From the NCBI RefSeq assembly GCF_040183065.1, contig NC_091126.1:138793204-138857203 (forward strand): DNA of 64,000 bases, written 5' to 3'. Origin of the DNA: Periplaneta americana. Its lineage: Eukaryota > Arthropoda > Insecta > Blattodea > Blattidae. Positions 55,760 to 64,000 of the stretch are shown one piece after another (position 1 is the first letter of the stretch; each line of letters starts with the position of its first letter). A program made the translations under genes and the position numbers. The notes beneath the pieces are model-generated. The model ran no database searches. It saw nothing but the letters and a program-made list of their open reading frames with translations, and had not been told where the DNA came from.

Positions 55760-57670
55760 TTAGTGGCTTTGTTGGCACTGTTTACTTCCAACCAGTTCGT
55801 CAATGTTTGCCGCAAAGGATGAACAACAGAGTCTTAAAAAGTGGACCAAATGTTCGTGCCCTACTCTATTACGACATTGGCTTTTTATTTGATTCATTCT
55901 CGAGAACATCTGCTCGCAGATATATGTAGAACCAAAGATTGTCATTAAATTCGCAGCAAACATTCGCAATCTGGGAAATGTTTCCCTGGGTAAAGATTTA
56001 AACAAATCCCAACCTTCTTTCTGAGAACATTTCGTGGCTGTAGAATTCTGCAAAGCAACTAGTTCCATTTGCAGTTCATGCGGAGCATCTTTGCAAGCAA
56101 AATTGAACAGGTTGTTAAAAAGACTAATTTTCGCCTCTATTGTTTTCAAGTCTCGAAATTTGGACTCGAAAGTGTCATATAGTTCCTTTATAATTGTTAC
56201 ATAGTTTTCTAACAGAGTGACATTTATTGTAAAAATTGATTCCAAGGAATGAAAATGATATAAGTCGCCAGTTTCCAGTTCACTTTGCCATAGTGTTAAT
56301 TTTGTCATAAATGTATTCACTGCGTCAGATAAACTAATTACGTTTTTATCTTTCCCCTGCAAACTCATATTTAGGATATCAAGGTGATGAAATAGATCGG
56401 TCGAAAAAGCCAGGACACACAGCGATTCTTCTTGAGTTAGTTCTGGAACTTCATGGCCCTAGAAATAATAAATATTATAAATTATAACAAACCAGTTATA
56501 TTTTAGGGGTACGTTATAATGGATACTAAATATGAGTATTTTACATTTTTATGCTTACTTGTTTTTTCATGAAGTTATTTATCTCACATCGTAGCTGGAA
56601 GAAACGTCTTAACAGGGCACCTCGACTGAGCCACCTGACATGACAATAATATGGCACATTTTCATAATGAGATCCTAGCTCTTCTAGCAACTATTTAAAT
56701 TGTCTATTGCGAAGGGAGCTTGATTTAATAAAATTCACGCAGTTCACAACAACGGACATAACATTATTTAAAGCAACTGATTTTGCACATAAAGCCTCCC
56801 TATGAATTATGCAGTGTATAGACAAAAAATCAGAGGGCATATCCCTATTCCTTAGAGACTTCCTTAGTCTGCCAATAAAACCATTTTCATCCCCTTTCAT
56901 CGACGGGGCCCCATCGGTCGCAACTCTAACTAGTTTTGCCCAAGGAAGTTCTAATCTGCAACCAACATCTCGCACAGCATTGAAAATATCTTCACCATAC
57001 GTGTGTGTTTTAAGAGAAACTACGTATAGAAGCTCTTCAATAATACTAAATTCACTAGTAACCTCCCTCAAAAACACAGCCAATTGAGCTTCATTAGTTC
57101 TGTCCGTGCTTTCATCCAACGCTAGAGAGTCTCTCTATATCACATCCCAATTCTTCCACACGTCTTGTCACGGTATTTCGAGACAGACTTAGTAACTGAA
57201 AATCGGGTATTAAATTAGGACAAACTTCATCGGCTGCTATAATTAAACAATCTTTTATGAACTCCCCTTCGTTAAAAGACTTCATATTCTTTGCAATGTC
57301 TTCAGCAATTCTATAAGAAACTCTAACAACATTGCCAGTACTAAAGCCGTCAGGAGTTGGTGCTTTCATATTGTTTAGTTTCTGTAATCTTGCTTCACCT
57401 GCAAGTGAAATTTATTAATTAGATAGTCAATTTAAAACTCAGCAAATGTATTCAAACTCTAATAGCAAGTGATGTCAATTATTGCTTACCTGATAGAATA
57501 TGTTTGCCATAATCAGTATGTTGTTATTTTTCGAAGTGCCGTTTAATATTATATCGCGAAACCCACGATAAATGAGTTTTGCAAATAAGACACTTGACCG
57601 TCGTTTCCTCTGCAACACAAAAATATTCTTCCTCCTACTCTTCCTGGAAAATGGTATACTAGACACAACA
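55760..57670 (-). pseudogene. hAT transposase, GTF2IRD2-like type, three exons, broken
   Basis: Exon 1 (to 57490): BED-type finger EEYFCVAEETTVKCLICKTH and RYNIKRHFEK, then a TAA. Intron 57399-57489 (GTAAGC...TTGCAG). Exon 2: EARLQKLNNMKAPTPDGFST, VSYRIAEDIAKNMKSFNEGE; a deletion of about 30 codons; SLALDESTDRTNEAQLAVFL (first Asp block), VRVATDGAPSMKGDENGFIG (second Asp block), LSIHCIIHREALCAK, a TAG after RQFK, then YYCHVRWLSRGALLRRFFQL (RW block). Intron 56459-56558 (GTAAGC...TTCTAG). Exon 3: GHEVPELTQEESLCVLAFST through FGSTYICEQMFSRMNQIKSQ (hATC dimerisation) to the stop at 55760. All domains are present in order; three lesions inactivate it. Confidence 0.92.
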
Positions 57671-58694
57671 TATCATGAAGTACTAAGATACAACTTCGAC
57701 ATTTTTCCCCTATTACTTGATCACAAGCTAAAATCTAGTGCTTTTCCAGCCCACAAGTTCACTTCATTACTGCCAACACTTCCTCTAACACCCGCAAGTT
57801 ACAGATATTGGGATAGTTAGTCATTTTGTAATTGTTAGGAGTGGCAAAATTGATTCCGGTCAGCATTTAAATTCAGGCTGATAAATCACGTTCAGCAAAA
57901 TTTCACCAATTTTAATATTGTGTGTATATTTTATTGTATATCGTGATTATAATACATTATAAATTGCGAAAGTGGCGAGTTGTATGTGAAGTTATTGTTT
58001 TCATCACTTCACAACTTTCAAATAGTTCTTTTCAGAACTACAATACCGATATTGTGTAGGCCTATATGCGTGTTTCGTGGTAAGTAAACATTTGGAATAT
58101 GCTGTAATATTACAATAAATTATTATGCATATTAGAATGTTGTTATGTATTGTGATTCACTCTAATATATGTATTAAGGTATTATAATAAGTTATATACT
58201 TTAATTTTAGAACAGTGACTACTGAAGGTAACATCATTCTTTGAACACAAAAAACAATTAATTATTCATATTAAAATGAATTATATAATATTTATATTGT
58301 TTAGCATAATATAAGGATTTTCTCAGAAACCTACACCAAAGGCACGATTCACTGGCTTTCGTGAAATGTAGATACCGGTAGTGATAAACACGTGGTTTTA
58401 GTTTGCAGCCATAAATACTTCCAACAGTGCATTAGAATATACATGTAAGTATCAAATGACTTTTATGTTGAAAGTAAGTTATATACATTTCACAGAAGAC
58501 AGTAGAACAAAAGGAAATTGTGTTTCGTTTGGTTCAGCTGTTTTGAAGAATTACGTAATATAGGCCTAATGTTTACATAACCTTACAAATATTTAGTGTA
58601 ATAAAATTAATAAAATTAAGATTGAGGTTAGGTTAATGTGTAGTTCATATTTTAAAATACAGTAATCATTTCATTTTAAGATTAGGCCTACAAC
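57671..58694. other. Junction region between the hAT gene and the next insert
   Basis: Contains three TAGGCCTA octamers close by (58058, 58563, 58687). I could not fix the left end of the inserted DDE element. Confidence 0.4.
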
Positions 58695-60499
58695 ATGTCC
58701 AAAAGGAGAGAGATTGCAGAAACTTGTACATCAAGAAAGAAGAGGCGTTCATTGCAGAGCAGCTTACAAGAAGCAGTCGTTAATATGTACAGACAATTGA
58801 AGGCTGAAGCAGAAGAGGAAGATGTCTGTCTAACCAAAGGGGCTCTAATGAAAAGAATTGCAGTTCTTGTGGGTATAAGTACATCTACCTGTTTTTATAA
58901 ATAATATTTGACAGGATGAGCACAGACTTATTCCATAAGGATGCATCCACAGTAGACTGTTCAAAATATTTACACAATGATTTTATATCCTAATCTAATG
59001 TACAGTTCATAATAAACTAATGTGTGAGGTGGAGTTTAATCCATATCTGCAACTAGTTTTGAAAAATGTTAAGCTTATAAATATGAGAAAAACCATAATC
59101 TTTATGTCTATAGAAATAATTAAAAAAAAAAGGTATATTATTTGTTTACATCACAGACATGAAAAGCTTTAAATATAAATATATTAATAAAATATCCATA
59201 TTTTTATTACAGCATTCGTACAGTGCAGTTGAAAGAATTATTGCCAAATATGAAAAGGGGCACCCACTGTCTACACCAGGGAAACACAAGAAACGTCCAC
59301 GATGCGTAACTGGAATTGATGATTTTTTCCAAGGAAGCCATTGCAAGATTTATATATGATAGACTGAATCGAGGTAAAGATAATTATAGCAGTGACATTT
59401 TTAAAAGAATTATATTAAGTTGAAACATTATAGCCTACACTTTACACTCATTATCATTTATATTTTATCATTGCTATTTTGATTTCCATGCAGGAGAAAG
59501 AGTAACAGCAAAGCTGGTGCTGGACCATGTAATGGAAAACCACGGTACGTATTTATTTCAGGGATCCCTTTCGTCATTAAGGACGATTTTGAAAGAAATG
59601 GGTTTTAAATGGAAGAAAGAAGACAGTCTCACATATGTAAGAGAGAGCGAAGATATTCAATTCAAGAGGTCCTGTTTTTTAAGAGAATATGTAAGGAATA
59701 TGGAGAGTGAGAGTCCGAAGCTTGTCGTTTTTCTGGATGAAACATGGATTTTTATGAATGGTAAGCTTTATTACAATATTAATCAATCAGCTGATGGCTT
59801 CATTGGTAAGATAGCTGAGCATTGGATAATAACACTATTTTAGGATAGTGAAGGGAATATAAGTTATAATATTATTCATTCCATGTATATTTCATAGGCT
59901 CTGCAACACATTCTTGGAGTAAACCAGCTATTGTTGGTGGTAAGGTTCAGGGAGTCATGCGTTGGCCTGCTGAGGGAGGAAGACTGGTCATCGTACATGC
60001 TGGAACCTATAATGGTTTTATTCCTGGTAATATACGGTAGCTATTATATATTGCGAAGTAATTTGTATTATAATATTTTTTATCTAGAATCTAAACATCT
60101 TTCATCTTTTACAGGTGCAGATTTAATATTTGCATCTAATTTGAAGACTAGCCAAGATTACCACGGTGCCATGAATAGTGAAACTTTCCAGAAGTGGGTG
60201 GAAAGGCAGCTTACTGTTGGTTTGAGAGATGTAGGTCCTTCCATCATTGTTATGGATAATGCATCGTACCACAATAAAGCTGCAGAGGAGCAACCCACAA
60301 CAAAATGGAGAAAAGATCAGTTAATGGTAAACATTATTTCTATACAATCGGAGTGATAAACAATGCTGTTAAGTTTCAGTATTTATGTTCCAATGTTTTT
60401 GCAGACATGGCTGAGACAGAATGGAGTACCAGTGTCAGACAATGCAAACAAGAATGAATTGCAACAGCTCTGCAAAAGGAATAAAAGCCATTTGAAGAG
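58695..60499 (+). pseudogene. IS630/Tc1-like DDE transposase gene, six exons, last part missing
   Basis: Exon 1 from ATG 58695: MSKRREIAETCTSRKKRRSL, a helix-turn-helix-like start. Exon 2 (about 59213-59373): SAVERIIAKYEKGHPLSTPG; an extra T in a run of six T shifts the frame before EAIARFIYDRLNRG. Exon 3 (59494-59760): VTAKLVLDHVMENHGTYLFQ to KLVVFLDETWIFMNG with the first catalytic Asp. Exon 4 (59898-60026): SATHSWSKPAIVGGKVQGVM. Exon 5 (60115-60326): GADLIFASNLKTSQDYHGAM to SIIVMDNASYHNKAA, the second Asp. Exon 6 (60405-60499): TWLRQNGVPVSDNANKNELQ. Introns 2-5 have GT/AG ends and keep the frame. The first junction is unclear, and the exon with the third catalytic residue (expected HCxxNPIExxW) was not found. 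Confidence 0.82.
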
Positions 60500-60594
60500 G
60501 TAATTTTCTAAAATGAGAATTCATTAGTAAAATTAATTTTTTTATAATGGCAGATACTTGACTGTTTGTCATTCACCCATATAAAGCCAGTTCA

Positions 60595-61060
60595 ATTCAA
60601 GGAAAGTAAAAGCGTCTATGATGATCAGACACCTCATATCACAACCTATTTTTTTTTTACAATATAAAGTATAGACAGATTTCTGTACTTTAAAATACAA
60701 TGAGGCTGTATGATCTCATCACTGATAATTTCAAGCTGTGTTCTTTTCTATTATTCTGAAATTGCTTAGGACTTAACAACAGATTTTTACTTCCAGGGAT
60801 TAGCTATCATGGTGCTCCAAGAAACGAGTGAAGCTTATTTCGTTGGTCTCTTCGCTGAATGCACCAACCTTCTGACATCCGTGACAGAAGATTGCACAAC
60901 GACATACAGCTGGATAGGCGTATCAGAGCCCATCATTAAGTCAAGGAAAATAAATGTGTCTCTGATGATCAGACATCTCATATCAAAACCTATCATTGCT
61001 TTCTTTCCCCCTTCTTTCTTTAATATGATATAGCTAGATTTATGTATTTTAAAAAACCAA
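60595..61060. repeat. Direct duplication bracketing the histone fragment
   Basis: TCAAGGAAAGTAAAAGCGTC, GATGATCAGACACCTCATAT and CAACCTAT at 60599-60650 recur as TCAAGGAAAATAAATGTGTC, GATGATCAGACATCTCATAT and AAACCTAT at 60940-60995. The likeness continues weakly through the following 60 bases. The H3 fragment lies exactly between the copies. Confidence 0.75.
60733..60939 (+). pseudogene. Histone H3 pseudogene, C-terminal half of the histone fold
   Basis: One frame from 60758 reads EIA*DLTTDFYFQ then GLAIMVLQETSEAYFVGLF, against [33 protein letters not shown] in H3. It is followed by T-N-L, a frameshifted stretch with VT, then in a third frame DIQLDRRIRAHH and a TAA at 60937-60939, matching DIQLARRIRGERA and the natural H3 stop. 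A weaker K-L...F match begins at 60733. H3 packages DNA as the nucleosome core; this copy has an in-frame TAG, an inserted codon and two frameshifts, so it is dead. Residues mix canonical H3 and H3.3 states (AI as in H3.3, M as in H3). Confidence 0.82.
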
Positions 61061-61221
61061 GGAATAAATTTCTGTGGGGGTGGTATTTTGCTTCAAAACT
61101 TGCCAGTCCCTTGAGATATGCATTGAAAGTTGGCTTATTTTCAACATTTCTGTTTCAGAGCTTGATGTCACATTTTTAGATACAAATCTTATTAATCCAA
61201 TGTTAATTTATATACTGTGTA

Positions 61222-61459
61222 TAACATATCCAGAAATGCATATAGAGTGTTAGTTGGGAGACCGGAGGGAAAAAGACCTTTAGGGAGGCCGAGACGTAGA
61301 TGGGAGGATAATATTAAAATGGATTTGAGGGAGGTGGGGTATGATGATAGAGACTGGATTAATCTTGCACAGGATAGGGACCGCTGGCGGGCTTATGTGA
61401 GGGCGGCAATGAACCTTCGGGTTCCTTAAAAGCCATTTGTAAGTAAGTAAGTAACATAT
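61222..61459 (+). mobile_element. RTE-like insertion, short, with target duplication
   Basis: TAACATAT at 61222-61229 and 61452-61459 flanks a 222-bp 3' fragment: [20 protein letters not shown] through DLREVGYDDRDWINLAQDRD to AAMNLRVP and stop, then a GTAAGTAAGTAAG tail. Its reading frame is undamaged, which suggests a young insertion. Confidence 0.9.
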
Positions 61460-61673
61460 TTTCTTGATCCTAATTTTAATTTTTCCTCCTTTTCTAATGA
61501 CACGTGATTTATTGACAAGTCCAGTGTTGTCAGCATAATGACCACTAAAAAATTCATTCATTTACTGTTGGTGTTAAAAGGGTTTATGTGTCACAAGTTT
61601 CTTGTGTAAAACATACACAGATCCCCTTCTAATATTGACCATCTCTTAAATCAACTTCTGTCTTTTTTTTCAG

Positions 61674-61815
61674 TCTCAAAGGATCTTATGATGCCAAGAT
61701 AGCTCCACCGAATATGATCAAGGGACTACTTAAAGCAGAGGATGTCTGGAAATTCGACAATATGACCAATTTCAGAATTATTAGAACATTGTGCAAAGAA
61801 CATGAATGCTCGAGG
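61674..61815 (+). other. Possible exon downstream of the DDE gene
   Basis: After a strong polypyrimidine-CAG (61662-61673), a frame in the phase required by exon 6 reads LKGSYDAKIAPPNMIKGLLK and AEDVWKFDNMTNFRIIRTLC. It does not contain the expected NPIExxW motif and I do not recognise it. It may be an unrelated exon or chance. Confidence 0.3.
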
Positions 61816-62347
61816 ACCATAATATGTCTGTCAGAAAATTATAATTATTTTATTTTTGTATCACTTTGTATTTTCAGAAAAATAAGTTTGATATTACACA
61901 GAAAATAGTGAGTTGATTATTTATTGTCTAATTTCTTTGTTGTTGCCTAACTATAATACATTATTTACCTATATTAAGTTTGTATGAGAGAATAAAAAAT
62001 ATACATGTTAATTGCAATCTGTCCCTTGTCAAAGTATCCTCTCACTCCTGAGGCAAAGGCTGGAATACTAACATTGTATTATCCTGATTGAATGTATCAT
62101 TCCATAATGTTCTATATAAATATATGTATGTAATAAAAAAAGTTTGGTTATTATGTCACACACACTTTTCCATTAGTCCTGAAATAATACAAATATTTCA
62201 ATTCTGTTCCTTCTGCTGGTTGAAACAAAGTTAATTCTTGCATAGAAATTGGCAATCAAAAGCAAGTACGATATTTTACATTTTCATTATCTGTTTATTA
62301 AAATTTTTATTTATTTAATTTCAAAAATCACATTGCCCTATTGAATA

Positions 62348-62576
62348 TTTCGAGGACATCATACCAGAAGGGAGTATGAACAAATGCAGGGTTATTGAAA
62401 TATTTCAATAGAAACTGTGTTTGAACTAACGTTTATTAATTACAGTGGGCATGAGGAAGGATCAAGAATGTACCTTGTTATGTAAACAAGGAGAGAAAAA
62501 TTATTCTATATTTAAATGGTTCTAATGTAAAGGTGTAGTTTTGCTCATATGCCCTTCTGGGATGATAGCCTCGAAA
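62348..62576. mobile_element. Short element with 31-bp inverted ends
   Basis: TTTCGAGGACATCATACCAG (continuing AAGGGAGTATG) at 62348 is mirrored at 62546-62576 with four mismatches. 229 bp, no coding. Confidence 0.6.
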
Positions 62577-63639
62577 AAAAATAAGTTTAATATATAATAT
62601 AATTAGGCTGTCTACTATTCCACTTATATGTTTATTCAAATTCTTGCTGATCAGGTTTCAAAGAGGAATGTGTGTACCAAAATAAATGAAAAATAAATAA
62701 TAGGGATGGATGTAATATAGTTTTAAGGAGAACTGATTGCGAGATAAGAGAAACAACAAGGTAGTTTAAGCCATGAACATTATTAACATTAGTGGTTTAC
62801 GTTCAAGGTTGGTAGCACTGAAGTGCAGCCATGTATGATTATTTGGTACGTCATTATATGTTGTGTCGAGTATATGTTTGGTTGCCTTGGAACCTGCCAT
62901 TACAGTCAGCCGCCCCTGAGTGAATAAAAGTAGGGGAAGTGGTTCATCCACGGTCATGCCTCCAAACGAAGGAGGTGGGGTAAAGCCACGCTGTGACGTC
63001 ATTAGCTCTTATGAGAAGGGGTTGGGCATCGCTGATATATAATGCTATAGGCATATATTGAAGATTATTGTTTTTACACCCCTTATAACAATAAAATATA
63101 TGTAATACACTTAATTTGTTTTTTAAAACATAAACAGTGATCGAGTTTGCTCCGCAATATTCAAAAATCGATCTTAAACTAAACAATCAATGGTGATCGA
63201 CTTCACCCTATTTAAGCAGGTAACTTCGATCACAAGTCAAATAAAAAAAAAACAGTTTTTTTATAGATTGTAATTCAATTATTGTAACGTGTCTTCATAA
63301 GTGAAGGATATGACGACAAAATGCTATTTTCTGAGGAACTTCGCTCAATTGCATAACCTCAATATCATAAAAAAAATTGCAACATTTTGATCGACTTTAC
63401 CCTCTTCTACGGTACGTAAAGTAATGTAACATTTGTGAGACTTTATTGCCGAAATCTGACGCGCTTTATTACTGCTAACAAGCAAACATTCTGATGGGGT
63501 CAGATAAAAAAAGTGTTTTTTTTTTCTTTCACCATGTTAATAATGTCAAAACAAGTGCTTATACAAATTTTGGCCACTCAACCGCAATTAGGAGAGCAGT
63601 AAAAAATAAGTTCGCCAGAAGCCTTTAACAGAAAGAAAA

Positions 63640-63880
63640 CACAATTTCATTGAAAAATTTTATTGGAACAGACACAGAAACTGTTGAGCTATTTTTCAAC
63701 ATATTCCCCACCGGAACTGAGAAATTTGTCATATCATGCGATCAACAGAGAGGTGCAGACGACTGTCAAACGCTGGTTCCGATCCCAGGCGTCGACTTCT
63801 GCGACACAAGGATACAAATATTTATCCCATGTTATGAAAAATGTCTTAATTCCAGTGGGGAATATGTTCACAAATAGCGC
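63640..63880 (+). pseudogene. mariner transposase C-terminus, frameshifted
   Basis: Frame 1: REVQTTVKRWFRSQAST. Frame 2: VDFCDTRIQIFIPCYEKCLN followed by SSGEYVHK and a stop. Together they match the end of mariner transposases (KxWFxSQxxxFYxxGIxKLxxRxxKCLNxxGDYVEK). The catalytic core is upstream or missing. Sequence to the window end (63881-64000) is probably its 3' flank. Confidence 0.8.
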
Positions 63881-64000
63881 AACAATTGTACCTGTTTCAA
63901 TAAATCCTTCCATGTAATTGTGCTTTTTTCTGTAAACGGCCCCAGGAAAAATCACTTTCTGGACAGTTTCGTAATTGCGGTCGAGTGTCCAAAATTTGTA

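Larger units (their letters stand above)
55568..63034 (-). mobile_element. Large hAT element, 7,467 bp, with perfect 8-bp duplication
   Basis: Termini CAGCGATGCCCAACC on both sides in inverted orientation (55568-55582 and 63020-63034), flanked by ATATATAA at 55560-55567 and 63035-63042. The transposase gene reads on the minus strand at 55.8-57.7 kb. The region next to the right terminus (62740-63034) would be its 5' flank. The 5 kb in between belongs to later insertions. Confidence 0.92.
54660..63412. mobile_element. Outer pogo-like termini enclosing a multi-element nest
   Basis: Left end CGTAGAAGTGGGTAAAGTCA and right end (complement) CGTAGAAGAGGGTAAAGTCG, each adjoining TA (TACCG...CGGTA). 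GGGTAAAGTCGATCA-like motifs recur subterminally at 54690, 55060, 63137, 63163, 63192 and 63228, the same architecture as the pogo-like element at 14.9 kb. Excluding the inner hAT element leaves about 1.3 kb, including a transposase C-terminal frame at 55181-55315. Confidence 0.72.

Noticed and set aside
62766..63186. Minus-strand frames at the right end of the large hAT
   Set aside because: They span the terminal repeat and the outer element's subterminal motifs, so they are not a gene.

Overview
This window looks like non-coding, repeat-dominated DNA from a large AT-rich insect genome, most likely a cockroach (Blattodea; Periplaneta is my best guess). I base that on remembered resemblance of its retroelement and SINE families to cockroach sequence, not on a search. 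I see no bacterial-type operons, no rRNA and no intact single-copy host gene. Nearly everything recognisable is a transposable element, a fragment of one, or simple repeat. The structures below (terminal inverted repeats, target-site duplications, splice sites, protein motifs) were read directly from the bases.

Layout. 0-5 kb: an RTE-like non-LTR tail, a second RTE-like copy split by another retroelement, then a 2.5-kb pyrimidine satellite with a 21-bp unit, interrupted by a tRNA-derived SINE. 6-9 kb: an RTE-like fragment with a 15-bp target duplication, then a long foldback element into which a hAT transposon has inserted. 12-19 kb: a non-LTR tail, an internally deleted piggyBac, and a pogo-like transposon with arrays of a subterminal motif, itself lying inside hAT-like termini. 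20-27 kb: hAT transposase fragments, a small MITE, SINEs (one split by a hAT MITE), and an inverted pair of repeats that contain tRNA-like cloverleaves. 28-34 kb: a fragment of a poorly known transposon protein, a candidate transposon with a repeated 21-bp motif, and several palindromic elements. 34-42 kb: four non-LTR retrotransposon fragments, one of them (34.6-35.9 kb) the best reverse transcriptase in the window. 43.9-46.8 kb: a hAT element broken by a Penelope-like element carrying RT, GIY-YIG and a degenerate hammerhead-like motif. 47-53 kb: palindromes, a 92-bp tandem duplication, simple repeats, and a SINE split by a 1-kb transposon with 32-bp terminal inverted repeats. 54.6-63.4 kb: a multi-level nest: pogo-like termini, a hAT element with perfect 8-bp duplications inside them, a multi-exon IS630/Tc1-like DDE gene inside that, and within or beside it a histone H3 pseudogene and a dated RTE-like insertion. 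The window ends in a mariner transposase fragment.

The genes do not work together as a pathway; the window is a record of successive insertions. The points most worth following up are the histone H3 fragment inside the transposon nest, the 1-kb transposon at 52.4-53.4 kb, the candidate element at 29.8-31.5 kb, and the subterminal-repeat architecture of the pogo-like element.
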